Shown piece after piece: positions 43,140 through 54,190 of a stretch of 64,000 nucleotides of DNA (positions within the stretch are counted from its first letter, which is position 1; every line of letters begins with the position of its first letter). The stretch comes from Tillus elongatus (taxonomy: Eukaryota > Arthropoda > Insecta > Coleoptera > Cleridae). The stretch is from assembly GCA_964006375.1 (NCBI GenBank), contig OZ023267.1, positions 27,836,739-27,900,738 on the forward strand. The letters run 5' to 3'. A model generated the notes under the pieces. The model had not been told where the DNA came from, made no database searches, and saw only the letters and a list, made by a program, of their open reading frames with translations. The position numbers were made by a program, and so were the translations under genes.

Positions 43140-43510
43140 GGAAGTTATTATGTCTTATAATATGACCAATAAATTTTAGCTTCCTCTCGATTTCTTTGAG
43201 CAAGCCTCTTTATTCTTTCACCTCTCCTAGCACACTTTGAAGCGTCTTTCTATCAACCTGCACTGTCTTTGACATTTTTCTTGTCTACATTTCAAAAGCT
43301 TATATTCTCTTAATATCCTGCTTAACTACAGCCCAAGTTTCCGCCCCATACATTACCATACTCCATACACGTACGACTTGCACTTGTTCCTCATGTACAG
43401 GTTAAAATGTTTATTAGTGAGAACATTACTTTGGTTATTGAATGCTTGTTTTGCCATCGCGATCCTCTTCAGACCTTTCCTACACTTACCATCATCTATG
43501 ATAATACTTC
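43140..43510 (-). pseudogene. Non-LTR retrotransposon fragment R2, C-terminal tail of RT
   Basis: The minus strand, with frame changes, reads DDGKCRKGLKRIAMAKQAFN, then MRNKCKSYVYGVW, CMGRKLG/ETWAV-like and DIKRI-AFEM-like words. The order is that of the RT tail found in RTE/I-type 'endonuclease-reverse transcriptase' copies (KRIAMAKxAFxxxxxxLT...YGxExWxxxxxxxxRI). Heavily mutated. It begins about 50 bp after the P-element stop. Confidence 0.6.
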
Positions 43511-43559
43511 CAATCAATTATTTGAAATAATCTAATAAATCAAGCGTCATGTTATAAGA

Positions 43560-43855
43560 TTTAAAAGCTACTTTTGTATTTGTATAGGTATTCAAAATTT
43601 GTGAAATGCACACGTAACGCAATCTACATCGATCAAACTTCTAGAAATTTTAACACCCGATACAAAGAACATATTTTTGCATTTAGAAATAACCACGCTG
43701 ACAAATCTACATTTGCAAAACATATTATTGATACCCAACATAGACCCACAGTAAATAACGGCATAAAACCACTACATTTTTGTGATGACAAGTGTAAACT
43801 AGACTTGTTTTAAGCTTTAGAAGTAAAAAAGCAGATACACGACAATATTTAGGAT
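43560..43855 (+). pseudogene. Penelope-like GIY-YIG endonuclease fragment, second copy
   Basis: The frame gives YSKFVKCTRNAIYIDQTSRN, FNTRYKEHIFAFRNNHADKS and FAKHIIDTQHRPTVNNG, followed by a stop and ALEVKKQIHDN. It matches the C-terminal endonuclease and tail of Penelope-like elements. The YIG glycine is Asp (YID). It is a different lineage from the fragment at 5347. Confidence 0.75.
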
Positions 43856-44589
43856 TTCTGAGATATTCTTCTTCCTAATTAAATAAATCAAACAACATAA
43901 ATCTAACTATTTTTTCCAAAAAGTTGTTATAAGACATGATGGGTGTCGATATTTTCATTGTATAGTCTGCTTTATTAATGTGTTTGTTTAGTTATTTTAT
44001 TGTTGTAATTGTTATTATAGTTATTACTGTTATAGGTTTCTTATATCTTTATGTTAAATATTGATATACATCACGTAGACATTTTAAAGGCGTCATCCGT
44101 CATATTTGTTTTATTTTATTTTCACTTTTAAAGATTTTTTTGATTATAACATCATAAAATAGCAACAGATCTTTATTTGTAATTGTCATGATTTCGTATT
44201 AATTCAAATTTTTTCTGTCTGAGGATACTATCAAGCAGCAAAACCAGTAACAAAGACGTTAAAGAACATCTAGATTTCAGAAGGGCCACTTGCTCCAGTT
44301 AGCTTACGCGCTGGCTACGTCCTTCACCTACAAAAACGAAAACCAACAGTGAAGCCAGAGAAGTAGTCTCCAAGTCTGTATGAAGTATGGACCAGTTTCA
44401 CGAAGTAAGGGCAACAGCAATCAATGAAATTAATCTCTATTTCTTTAAAAAAGACAAGGAATGTTAACATTAATTTGTAAACAGTACAATGTACTTTATG
44501 ATGTATTTTCTTCTGTTGTTGAAATAAAAACTATTATTATTTATCCAACCTTTTGAATATAAAACTTTATCCAATATATTCATCCAACA
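43856..44589. other. Intron DNA, no gene recognised
   Basis: May include the Penelope 3' flank. TATCCAAC words recur at about 44540-44605. Confidence 0.35.
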
Positions 44590-44900
44590 ATTTATCCAAC
44601 CAATAACCCAAAAAATATTTCGCTGATTTGGAGAAAATTTTGGAATTACGCTTATTTTGCTAATGGTTTGGATGAGTTCGTTCATCAGATCTTAACGCAT
44701 AGTTTTTCCTAACAAAAAAATAAATATATATTTTTAAACGCAATAGCTTTCAAATTGTTTAAGTGATTGGAACGAAAATTTACAACTTAAAAGAACATAC
44801 AGAGATGTGGTTGTGTACCAATTTTCAAGTCTTTTGATCAAAGAAAAATGAAGTTATTCGAAATTAATAATAAAATAATCCTCGACATCACTTCAAATTC
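44590..44900 (-). mobile_element. Diverged H-family internal fragment
   Basis: The order TTGCTAATGGTTTGGATGAG-TTCGTT, TTTTTCCTAACAAAA and CTTTTGATCAAAGAAAAATG parallels the internal blocks of reverse-oriented H copies (GCAAATGGCTTGGATAAGTTCGTT). Both ends and the TA tract are missing. Confidence 0.4.
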
Positions 44901-45424
44901 TGTAATGCAATATCTACAATGTTGGACAAAGGCAGAGCAATACAGCTACCTGTACTGTTATGCTATTTAAATAAATTGTAGATAAAATCTAAATAATGGA
45001 AGTCACAACCATTGCCAGATGTCAAGATGTTGCTGACCGGGGTTGCCCGATCTTCAGAAATTTCATGTAGTTAAACCTTTCATGTATAAACATATGAAAT
45101 TTTTACAACTTCTGATAATAAAGAAAACATTTTATAAAATTTAATTTTATCAGTCAGTTAAAAAATACTGTGTTTAATACCTGCAAATTTCGAATTACCC
45201 ATTTCTCATGATTTTTAACTTAGGTATCCCTCCGATCATAATTTACTCTATCAGACAACTTTGTTAGACTGCGTCTGTGCTGAAGCTCAGCTGTCATTTG
45301 TCATTGTGTGGTAGTGTTATTTATTGACAATATCAAATTGGAAATTTAGGGCAGTAGAAACAGACACCATAAACAAAGAAGAAATTGGAAATTTAGCCTC
45401 TAGTGTAGGTTTTTGACATGATAC
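44901..45424. other. Intron DNA, no gene recognised
   Basis: No coding signal or repeat partner seen in this window. Confidence 0.4.
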
Positions 45425-45835
45425 CATTACTAGAGAGATATGATAATGTGGCAGCATAATAATATTATGCTAATGCTGTGGTACAGTCAGTTTGGCGTTT
45501 CATCACATCTCGTAACACACCAGCTGTTGTGTGCATACAGTTAGATGTAATTTTTTATTATCAGAATACTACTGTAACATGATGAAATCAAGTTTATAAC
45601 TGTTAACATACTGTAAATAATTTCTCCACTTTTCAAGTTTGTGTTGCTGGAATGTTAATTAAGGGTTCCCTTAATTATACGCATATTGTGCTTATAAATG
45701 TAATATAAAAATAAAAAATAAATGAAAATGCAAGTGAACCTATTTAATTTAGCTCTGTATTCTACATTATCTGAAAAAGACATTATAGGCGACGAAGTAG
45801 AATGTAATTTCGGTAAATTTGCAGTTGACTGCATG
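45425..45835 (-). repeat. Dispersed repeat X, copy 2 (no TA tract)
   Basis: Reverse complement of most of 39770-40275. At the position of the TA tract in copy 1 it reads GTGCTTATAAATGTAATATA, without expansion. Confidence 0.7.
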
Positions 45836-46421
45836 AGGGTTTTAGATATTTTTTTCCAGCAACATGCTTAAAACCTTCCTCGCCCACAAGGCAAATTTTC
45901 TGGCAAACAACCCCCAAGAAAATTAAGGGACTTTGAAAACATGCGTTTTTCACATTTTACAGCAATACCTCCTTTAAACCCTGTCTACCCCATATTCGCC
46001 CAGGTCCAGCAACCTTCTTGGGGGTTGCTCACAAGAAATTTTTCTTGTGCTTTATGCTTTGAAGGTAGTTGTATGCATGCACAAGGGGAAGGAGAACCCC
46101 TCGAATTTTTGGGTGAGGAGCAGAAACCCTCTTCCTCCTGGGGTTCTTCTCCTGCATGCATACAATCACCCTCAATGCATCAACCAAAGGATTTTTTTCC
46201 AGCTTTCTATTGTATTTTTCTAGAGTATATTTCCTGTTTATCAATTGCTTTGTTTGAGTTTTGTATCCAAATTACTCTATAAATATATGTCATAGATCAT
46301 GTTTTTGCTTGTCCTTCTTTACCTTGTTTTACTGTTCCTAATTAAATTAATTAATTTTCATAACTTTTAATATAAGGCTAAATCTTACAGCTTATATAAA
46401 TATATTATTTAATATTGTTAT
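45836..46421. other. Intron DNA with a hairpin at 46071-46163
   Basis: GTATGCATGCA...GAGAACCCC (46071) is inverted at 46138-46163 (GGGGTTCTTCTCCTGCATGC). The 113-codon frame at 45941 overlaps it and is not recognisable. Confidence 0.4.
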
Positions 46422-46460
46422 GAAAATTCACTATCATAACGCACTTGCTGCGTTCCGAAC
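46422..46460 (-). mobile_element. Solo H-family 5' end
   Basis: Reads ATGAAAATTCACTATCATAA then CGCACTTGCTGCGTTCC, the family 5' terminus in reverse orientation, without any of the core beside it. Confidence 0.6.
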
Positions 46461-46684
46461 CTTTTTAGGTTACCTATTTATACAAAAGCTTAAGAAATTC
46501 ATGAATAAGCATTACATTTCAATGATTGAATAATTTCAGTTTTATTTCTAACCAAACTAAAAATTCCTAAATACGTCCCTGACGTTTCTCCCACTCAAGT
46601 CACCGAACTCCGCCCAGTTTGGAAAAGTGTACAGGCTTCTTGTATTGCAAAACTGCACCTTTGTTACCTCTATTCCTTACAACC

Positions 46685-46823
46685 TCTTTGGGAATTATCT
46701 ACAATAAAGGTCATTGCCATTTTTGGTCTAAAGTGCACGGCTACGGAGATATAGGTCGAAACGGTTTTTCTCAAAATGGCGGCACTTCTGCCCTCCTAAT
46801 TTGTAAGGATTTTGTGTTTTTAC
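46685..46823 (+). repeat. Dispersed repeat Y, copy 2
   Basis: Inverted partner of 37062-37180, with AAACGGTTTTTCTCAAAATGG and GCGGCACTTCTGCCCTCCTA-type words. The adjacent CCTCTTTGGGAATTATC also resembles DNA near 38331. Confidence 0.6.
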
Positions 46824-47062
46824 ATTCAGTACGTCATTCTGAACCTATGTATAAAAAATAACTCCTGTAGTTTAATGCAAATTCTCTATTGTCTGTATTG
46901 TTATGTGTGTTTGTCTTATTAATACATGATCGTCCAAAAATAAAGGTGCAGAGTAGATTTTTGGCGCAAAGATAAATCAATCTAGCCAAACGTCAGGATA
47001 CATAATTTTCATGTTAAAGTGAGAAATCGAATTTGGATTTTCTTTGAGATCTGGAAAAAAAT

Positions 47063-48165
47063 TCTGGACGCAGCAAGTGCGTTATTGTAGTGAATTTTCA
47101 TTAAAATGTTTTTAATAACAAATATGTGTGTTTTTTTTAAGAAATAATAATCAAATTTGGTTACCAGTATAACATATATAGTAAAAACAATGTGACATGT
47201 TTCATCAAAATAACTTTATTGTGGGAAAATGTACAAAAATTTCCAAAAGTAAACTTAAAGTGTTCTCGAAAAAACACGTTTCTTGGTCAACCTTATAGGT
47301 TAATAGCAAATTGAGCTGTTCAACTATGAAACATTTGATCAAAATTCGCTACCATAACGCACTGCTGCATTTCTTTTCTTACAAACATGCATTATATTTC
47401 GATGGAAAATGCAAAAATGCAATAACATAAGGCGTGTTTGATTAAAAAAAAAGGAAATTTGTATCACCAGCGACTTACGGGCCACCCTGTGATTGTATAA
47501 ATATTATTTTAAGATGTAGCTCAAGACACCTTATAATTAATATATACAAATTTTTTTCATAACTTATATAATAACGGATATATTGTGCTTTATTGATTTT
47601 TTACGAAAATTCGACAAAAATTATATACCATTAAACGATAAACTCTATAGCTAAGGCTACTGCTAAGCATCAGAGAAAGGGTCTATTTGAAATGAATTTT
47701 CTGCAAACATTTTAGTAAAATGAAGGACAATGACGGTTGAAACTAAGACTTTAGGGTTTGTAAAACATCCTTCTTGAGACATTTTCTTTCCATAGACCGT
47801 ATTAGATTCAACTTATTTGCCTAAATGTTGCCCATTTTGACATTTTAAATCGCCACTTTGACGTTTTGAGGAAAACCCCAATTTATTTTTCTTTAAATAC
47901 CTATAACTTTTTTGTCTTTTGACCTATATAGCTAAATTTTGGTAGGTGACTTACCTATAAGGATATAAACCTGCGTACCAAATTTAGTTGCCCTTACTTT
48001 GTTAATTTTGGAGATATAATTTTTTTTCGAAAGAAAACACAAAATTTTCCAGGAAAACCTGGGCAGATTTTCCTGGCTAACGAACTCATCCAATCCATTT
48101 GGAAAAGGAATTTTTTCACCAAATTTAATCAAAATCGGCCTATTATTTTTTTAGTTATCGGTGTG

Positions 48166-48235
<70 letters not shown>

Positions 48236-48360
48236 AAATTGAAACTGACCCCGGATATGTTTTCTAGGGGGCCTAATTAGCGCTCATTTGAAGAAATTTT
48301 TTCAAAATTCAAAAGTCGAGATCTCCTCATTAGTGAATTTTTTTTAAGAAAATTCACTAA
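47063..48360 (+). mobile_element. H-family element, copy H8 (full length, reference copy)
   Basis: Starts TCTGGACGCAGCAAGTGCGT at 47063; an inverted partner of that end occurs at about 47338-47369, closing a ~307-bp module. Conserved core blocks follow, then (TA)n at 48170-48228, CTGACCCCGGATATG, and the perfect terminal hairpin (48331-48360, TTAGTGAATTTT ... AAAATTCACTAA). No ORF of its own. Confidence 0.85.
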
Positions 48361-48779
48361 AATTTGGTGACCAATTGTCTTGAAAATTGGTACTTATTAA
48401 AGTTTTTATGGTGATAGGAAATAATGCCTTAGCCGTTTTGGCTGCAGCGCATGAGGATACTACTCACGGTACCTTTCAAATCTAAAATAATTACACTAAT
48501 TTGTGTATTCCCAGGACACATTAAATTAGAAAATAGCAGGCTCTTATTTTTTTAAGAAAAATACTGTTTTGTTAATAAAATATACAAGAAAATAGTATTT
48601 TATAATTAAGAGTATTTTAGCAGTACTAAAAAACTGTGCGAGTCTTTAAGACTTGAAGGTTACGGCAAACAGTGCTCTCTATCCGTTAGAGCCATTGGCA
48701 TTGATTAATTATAACCACAATACAAAATTAGCCTGTGCAAATTTTTAAGATGGCACGTTAAATACTTTTGTATCCGTCA
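48361..48779. other. Intron DNA, no gene recognised
   Basis: No coding signal or repeat partner seen. Confidence 0.4.
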
Positions 48780-48895
48780 AAGAAAATCGAAAGTCACACC
48801 CTTAAACTCTAAGTGAAGATTGGAAGCTGCGATGAGCACTGATAAGCACACTCGGAGAACCAAAATCACCACATCACATTTTAAAAGTCTTAAGA

Positions 48896-48927
48896 TTGTT
48901 TCATTAACCAAGTTAGCGTCATCAGAC
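48896..48927 (-). ncRNA. Hammerhead-ribozyme-like core, minus strand
   Basis: The complement reads CGTCTGATGACGCTAAC then TTGGTTAATGAAAC: an intact CUGAUGA box, stem II CGCUAAC/GUUAAUG with one mismatch, and intact GAAAC. The stem III and cleavage-site region (AATCTTAAG) looks degraded. Confidence 0.5.
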
Positions 48928-48952
48928 GATGAATAATTTTTTGCTTCATCCT

Positions 48953-48988
48953 CTGATGACGCTAGCTTGGTTAGTGGAACGATTGTCT
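48953..48988 (+). ncRNA. Hammerhead-ribozyme-like core, plus strand
   Basis: CTGATGA (48953-48959), stem II CGCTAGC/GTTAGTG, then GGAAC in place of GAAAC (48976-48980), a GATTG segment and a GTC cleavage triplet (48985-48987). The A-to-G change in the second core box predicts reduced or lost activity. Confidence 0.5.
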
Positions 48989-49164
48989 GTTTTTTTAAAT
49001 GTGTTGATGATTTGGGTTCTTCAAGTGCGCTTAACCCTGTATATCTTTTCATTTCAACTCCTTGACTGAGTTTTGAGAAATCGCAATATTTTGATTCCAA
49101 GAATCTGCTAGTGCTGTACAATTACTTTTTAACCATCCTGTTTATTCAAAAAGCTCTCGCTTAC

Positions 49165-49298
49165 CTGAATAATTGTAGCAAAGATAAATGAGAATGACAA
49201 GAAGACGAAGAAATCCAGCGCAGTGGGGTAGGGGACCTTCGGCAAATCAGTCCTAGCTTCTAATCCTAAAAATGTCATCGTGAGCACAGTCGTAATGC
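49165..49298 (-). CDS. Cys-loop channel, exon with M2 and M3
   Basis: 134 bp; acceptor TTTTTCTTCAAG at 49299 and donor CAG|GTAAGC at 49164. It encodes GITTVLTMTFLGLEARTDLP (pore-lining M2 and M2-M3 loop) and YPTALDFFVFLSFSFIFATI (M3). TTVLTMT is the conserved M2 core of GABA/glycine-type anion channels. It enters in phase 1 (split Gly) and leaves in phase 0. The frame is intact. Confidence 0.93.
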
Positions 49299-49358
49299 CT
49301 TGAAGAAAAACAAACACGTTAGATGAAGCTTAGACTTATTCCAATATAATTTATTTAC

Positions 49359-49508
49359 CGAGGGAAACTCTATCTGCTGTCGCTTCTCGATTTAGCCAGA
49401 AGGAAACCCAAGACAGGACAACAAGCAGGACACACGGTCCATATACTTGAATGAGAAAGTTTCCCATGTGTCTTTGAAGGTGGAAACTCACCAGCAGCAT
49501 GGAATATT
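49359..49508 (-). CDS. Cys-loop channel, exon with M1
   Basis: 150 bp; acceptor TTTTTTATAGCAG (AG at 49510-49509) and donor CG|GTAAAT at 49358. It encodes EYSMLLVSFHLQ, then RHMGNFLIQVYGPCVLL, the first transmembrane helix, and ends WLNREATADRVSLG at the M1-M2 turn, where anion-selective channels have a characteristic A-R motif. Together with the other three exons it defines an insect GABA/glycine receptor-like subunit resembling the GRD/CG8916/CG12344 group; the exact orthologue is uncertain. The N-terminal ligand-binding domain exons were not found and should lie further right, probably outside the window. Confidence 0.93.
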
Positions 49509-49745
49509 CTGCTATAAAAAATATACACAGTTAATACATTTTTTTTAATCTTAAATATTATATCACAAGAGGAAAAATATGAAAGGCGTACGTTTTCGTA
49601 GATTATATTTTGTTCTAGAGTTTTTGCTGTATTAGTTCCTTTTAAAATCAAGTTTTATTAAGAGTAATCATATTTGACAACCCTGAAGTACAGAAGGCAG
49701 TTGTTCAGTGTACATCATTTGTTGACTAATGAAGTTAGAAAAAAT

Positions 49746-50124
49746 CGGGACGCAGCAAGTGCGTTATGGTAGTGAATTTTTATTAAATGCTTCAAACTTG
49801 AATAACTCAAGTTCCTGTAAACTGGTATGTAGTAAGGCCTTTCCTAAGGCAAGATATCCAACAAATTTCAATAAAATATCTTTGTAAGATTCGGAGAAAA
49901 AATTTTTTGCAAAAGAAAATTCAAAATTTGAATAACTCAATTTTCTATTAACTTAGAAAATTGAATTTTGGTACGTAGTAAGGTCTCTTCCAAAGACATT
50001 TATCTAGTAAGTTTCATTAAAACAGCTACGTAATTTTCGGAGAAAAATTTTTTTTAGAAAGAAAACTCAAAATTTTCCTGTGTGATTTTCCTGCCTAACG
50101 AACTCTTTTTGAGTTATCGGATGG

Positions 50125-50180
<56 letters not shown>

Positions 50181-50312
50181 ATATAAAAATGTAAACTAAC
50201 CCCGGATATGGGTTCTAGAGGTCCTAGTTCGCGTTCATATGAAAAAAATTTTGCAAAGTCTCACCATCGATACCTCTCTATTAGTGAATTTTTTTTAATA
50301 AAAATTAACTAA
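49746..50312 (+). mobile_element. H-family element, copy H9 (short form)
   Basis: Starts TCGGGACGCAGCAAGTGCGT. The core matches H3 with two related AAATTGA-TTTTGGTACGTAGTAAGG units. (TA)n lies at 50129-50176, and the 3' palindrome ends AATTAACTAA at 50312. It lies in the intron upstream of the M1 exon. Confidence 0.75.
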
Positions 50313-50653
50313 TAATCGTTTTCAGTTACAAAGCTTGATGCTTGTTTGCTTCTACAGGGTTCGTTTTCCTTTCCAAAGCGTTACAAGGGGATGTCTCTAA
50401 AACGATTTTTTTTTTTTTTTTGGGTGAAACTTTGTAATCGGGAGAAACGTAACCCCCTCCTCCCACTCTATTTTGAGAGGCGGCAGTAGGGGTTAAACTT
50501 GAGATTTTTAAATGGGGCGATGTACTTCCTCTTATAGAATTTAAATCTGCGAAACACGTTATTTGCTTAATAGACATTTGTAATATTTTCTCGATTATTC
50601 TCAGCTTATTGCTCAATTAAACATGGAAAATAATTGTAACATGAAACATAATA

Positions 50654-52980
50654 CAGTAAAACCTTCCAATAGCAGCCACCATCAGGGAACATAAAACTGG
50701 CCGTTATACAGAGGTGGCCGCTATCCAGAGGTTTGCCTTTAATGAATATACTTATGTAGATACTACGGTTAATATATGTGTATAATATAGGTTGTTTGCT
50801 ATAGGGAACTTATTATGAAGTTTTTAACATTTTTAGAAGAAAAAACACACTGAAATTGTAAATCACAAACTTATATTTACATACTGCAATTAATATGTAA
50901 GTAGAGGTACAGTTATTAATAACATTTTACAGAACAACGACAAAAAATGAAGTTTAAATTGTAACATGCACAATCTATTTTAAACTTTTTTGACATATTT
51001 TATGATAGATTGCTGTTTCATATTCCTGATTTTATTTTTATAATTCGATTCACATTTAATTAACATTTTTGAAATATTTGTAGCTAACTCACCGTTATTT
51101 GAAAGTACAAAAAAACTTGTCTCGTAATTTTATGACAGCTTCGGATAAACTTGAAACACTATCAGAATTGGTAGACTACACGTCCGTATCTTCAATACAA
51201 TCGGTGATTGTTAGTTCGGGACTTTCGGTTAAATTATTATGATCAACTGCTGTTATGTCTTAAGCTTGAAAAAGGGTTAGTCAATATGGGAAATAATTGC
51301 GCCAAGGGAATGTCATCTTCTTCATGAGCAATATTTTCTAATTCCTGCTCATTCTGTAAAAATCCAGCTTTGCAGAAACATTTGCTAATAGTGTCTTTTG
51401 AGACTAGTGTCTTTTGAGACCTTTTTCCAGGCAGCAGCTATACATATCAAAGCATTGGTAATGGTGATGTGTTTATCGAATTCTTGAACTAAATCACTGT
51501 CAATTAACGTTAAGCCTTTTAACCAGTAAACCTATAACCTATAAACCATTTTGAAATTTTGAATTATACCTTGATCTAAAGGTTGACAGTGGTATCTTCT
51601 ATTCGGCGGAAGAAAAATTATCTTTACGTTTTCCAGTGGGATGTTGGTGTGTGAAGTTACATTGTCTAAAAATAGCACTATTTTCCTGTTTTGTCTTTTC
51701 ATTTTATTGTGAAATTTATGAAGCCATGCTGCCATTATATCTGTTGTCATCCAAGCCTTTTGTTTAATACCCACTCCAGTGGCAATGCACTAATATGTTC
51801 ACCCTTAAAACAACGTGGATTCTTGCTTTTGCCAATAATTAGAGGTTCTTCTTTTTCGCCCAGCATATTAGCACAAAATAGAATTGTCAGTCGTTGTTTA
51901 GCCATTTTTCTTGTCGTTCTTTAAAGCCAAGGTTTTTGATGGTGTCGCACGGTAATCGGTAATAAAAACCTGTTTCATCTGCATTTAAAATGCCTCTCGT
52001 GCAATAAGCTTTTGAGATTTATGGCAATGTTAACTTCCAATTTTCTACATCCGTGATGTTAACGTCAGCTGACTCACCAAAAATGCTTTGAAGCAAATAC
52101 TAGGTCTTTGGCAAATTTTTTCTAGCCACCCGTTTGATGCTTTGAAATTAGTCAGATTTAAATTCTGTGCCGCTTCTAATGCTCTTTGTTGAATTAAAGA
52201 TCCTGATACAGGCACATTTTTATTTCGAGCTTTGCAAAACCAGTTATACACCACATGATCAACAGCACTACCCTTAGTTTTTGGAAATTTTCTCCTCTGT
52301 TCCACGTTAGCACCTTGTTCACATTTTTTTATATCACTTGAACTTTTTTAAATGTCATTTATCTGAGTTTTTCCAACACCAAACTTTTCTGCCAATTTTC
52401 TTGAACCTGAACCACTTTTTTCACTATCACTAATGAATTCAATTTTTTCTCTAAGGCTGAAACGTTTTCTTTTCACCGACATATTGAGTTATTGATAAGC
52501 AGAAGGATCTAAATTAACTGATTATTCAGTTAGGTATACGTTTCCTTTTACTTCACAGAACATTTTACCGTTAGTAAAGGCCTCTTATATCTAAACTAGA
52601 CATTAAAATTTATTCAATTCTTAAAGTGCACTGGTTGCCGTTTCTTGGAAGATGCTGTTCTTGTACCTATTATTTGACGAATGCGGCGCGGTGGTGATAA
52701 ATCATCCCGACGTGTTTTTTTATCACTCGATCTTCCGACGGACCATTCTCAGATTCGGCGTTGAGGGTGATTTGCTGATGACCATTATATAGAGGTAAAT
52801 TTACTAAAAAAAGTATTACAAATTTTTATAGAAATGATCCGTGGCCGTTGTATAAAGGAGGCCGCTATAAAGAGGTTAGTTAATACACAACTGCCATAAG
52901 AACCGTTTTCTGCGTTTACATTTGGCCGGGATATAGAGGTGGCCGCTTTATAGAGGTGGCCGTTAACGGAAGTTTTACTG
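50654..52980 (-). mobile_element. Complete Tigger/pogo-like transposon
   Basis: The ends are CAGTAAAACCTTCC... and its inverse ...GGAAGTTTTACTG, flanked by TA (50652-50653 and 52981-52982). Near both ends lie copies of a subterminal word of the type GGCCGCTATxxAGAGG (about 50705 and 50730; 52840, 52870, 52945 and 52960), which probably bind transposase. It encodes the transposase below on the minus strand. Confidence 0.88.
51300..52482 (-). pseudogene. Tigger/pogo-like transposase
   Basis: ATG 52482 gives MSVKRKRFSLREKIEFISDS and KLAEKFGVGKTQINDI, the first HTH; a stop follows. The CENP-B-type HTH covers FPKTKGSAVDHVVYNWFCKA and ASNGWLEKICQRPSICFKAF. The DDE catalytic core shows LNADETGFYYRLP (first D, about 51990), IVLFLDNVTSHTN (second D, about 51665) and CQPLDQGIIQNFK (third D, about 51580). 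Several stops and frameshifts. The C-terminal end is not clear. Confidence 0.8.
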
Positions 52981-54190
52981 TATATGTTAATTTTGGCGGA
53001 AAAAAACTACAAAAAAGCTGCACTAGTGTGGTCAGGGAGCTTCCCTAATAATCCAAAGTCTCACATGGCATTTCGAAGGCTGGAAATCAGAATTCGTAGT
53101 ATTGGCAATTACGAGTTCGGAAGAGAACTAAAACTGGCGAGATGCTACAATGAGTCAAAAATAACTTGTGAGCATATTGCGCTTCTAAAAATTTCATCCA
53201 TATCACATTACATTGTACCAAGAACTATACGGACAAAATATTGCAAATCCGGTTACATTTTGCAATTAGGTCACCAGATAAATGCAAGGAAATAACAGGT
53301 TCCTAAACAATGTTATTTTTTTCTGACGAAGATACTTTCCATAATTATGGGTAGGTAGGATTTTCAGTTATTCCGTATCAGTAGAAATTTAATTTTTTTG
53401 AGTGTTTTTTTTAAAGTAAATAGACACAGTATGGACTACTGTGCGGCTGAAAATTTCCGCTGGATAAAAACACCGCAACAGCAGGACGCTATGCGTCCCA
53501 GTCTACATTCCATTAGTATTAAATAATTAGTCATACGAAAACACACAAAAACAATAAATAATTGAAATGTAAACAGGCGGTGACCAGATTCTAGGATTAT
53601 TAGTAGATATCTATCAGAGACAAGCTATTGGCGATCTGGTTCTACGTGTTTATATAAGAAGGGAAAACTAGGCGAATGGATACTGCATCCGAAGTTAATA
53701 AATCCGATACAAAAAAAAAACACTGCAAAATCAACATTAATGGTCAATAAGTATCTAGTGTGGTATAATCAGGAATAACGTTATTGGTCCGCATTCCTTT
53801 GAAGAAAATTTAAATGTAGAAATGTACACACATTTTTAAGAAACCGATTACCTGAATTATAAAACGAAAACCTAAACCTAGACATGTGCTTTTAACAGAC
53901 TGGTGCTCCACCCCATTATGCAATAGAAGCCTGTAATCATTTGAGTGGAATACTTAAAAAACAGATGGATTGGTCGAGCTGGTCCACAGATTGTTTAAGA
54001 AACCAATTTCCCAAATTACTAAATTAAACTTAATTCCAGATATGTTGTTTTAACAGGATGGGGCCAATTATACAATACTGGCCCGTAATCATTTGAATGT
54101 AAGATGCTAAGATAATTGGGTTGGTCGAGCAGGTCCGGTGAACTAGCCTGCTACATTTCCGGATTTGACCCCCTTGATCAATAAATTGTT
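52981..54190 (+). pseudogene. Mariner-like transposase (M4), degenerate
   Basis: Starts immediately after the Tigger element: MLILAEKNYKKAALVWSGSF and HMAFRRLEIRIRSIGNYEFG, the N-terminal HTH of an insect mariner-like family. Then FFSDEDTFHNYG (first Asp, about 53325), AENFRWIKTPQQQD, NNVIGPHSFEENLNVEMYTH, and QTGAPPHYAIEACNHLSGIL, where the second Asp is Thr. The segment is then repeated as QDGANYTILARNHLN, WVGRAGPVN and FPDLTPL (about 54055-54175). Multiple stops. About 53500-53700 does not align to the family by eye. Confidence 0.7.

Larger units (their letters stand above)
48780..49050. mobile_element. Two Penelope terminal segments head to head
   Basis: The minus strand from about 48927 down to 48785 and the plus strand from about 48945 to 49050 carry the same segment: a CTGATGA-CGCTAGC/CGCTAAC hairpin motif, then a GTGTTGATGATTTGGGTTCT-type stretch. 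Together they make a palindrome centred near 48937. Similar single segments occur at 5265 and 7321. It lies just downstream (in gene sense) of the M2-M3 exon of the channel gene. Confidence 0.6.

Noticed and set aside
45941..46282. 113-codon plus-strand frame
   Set aside because: Overlaps a hairpin and has no recognisable domain.
48777..49121. Minus-strand frame as an extra channel exon after M3
   Set aside because: It reads through the Penelope terminal segments; the true continuation of M3 (FAVVHYF) is at 22782.
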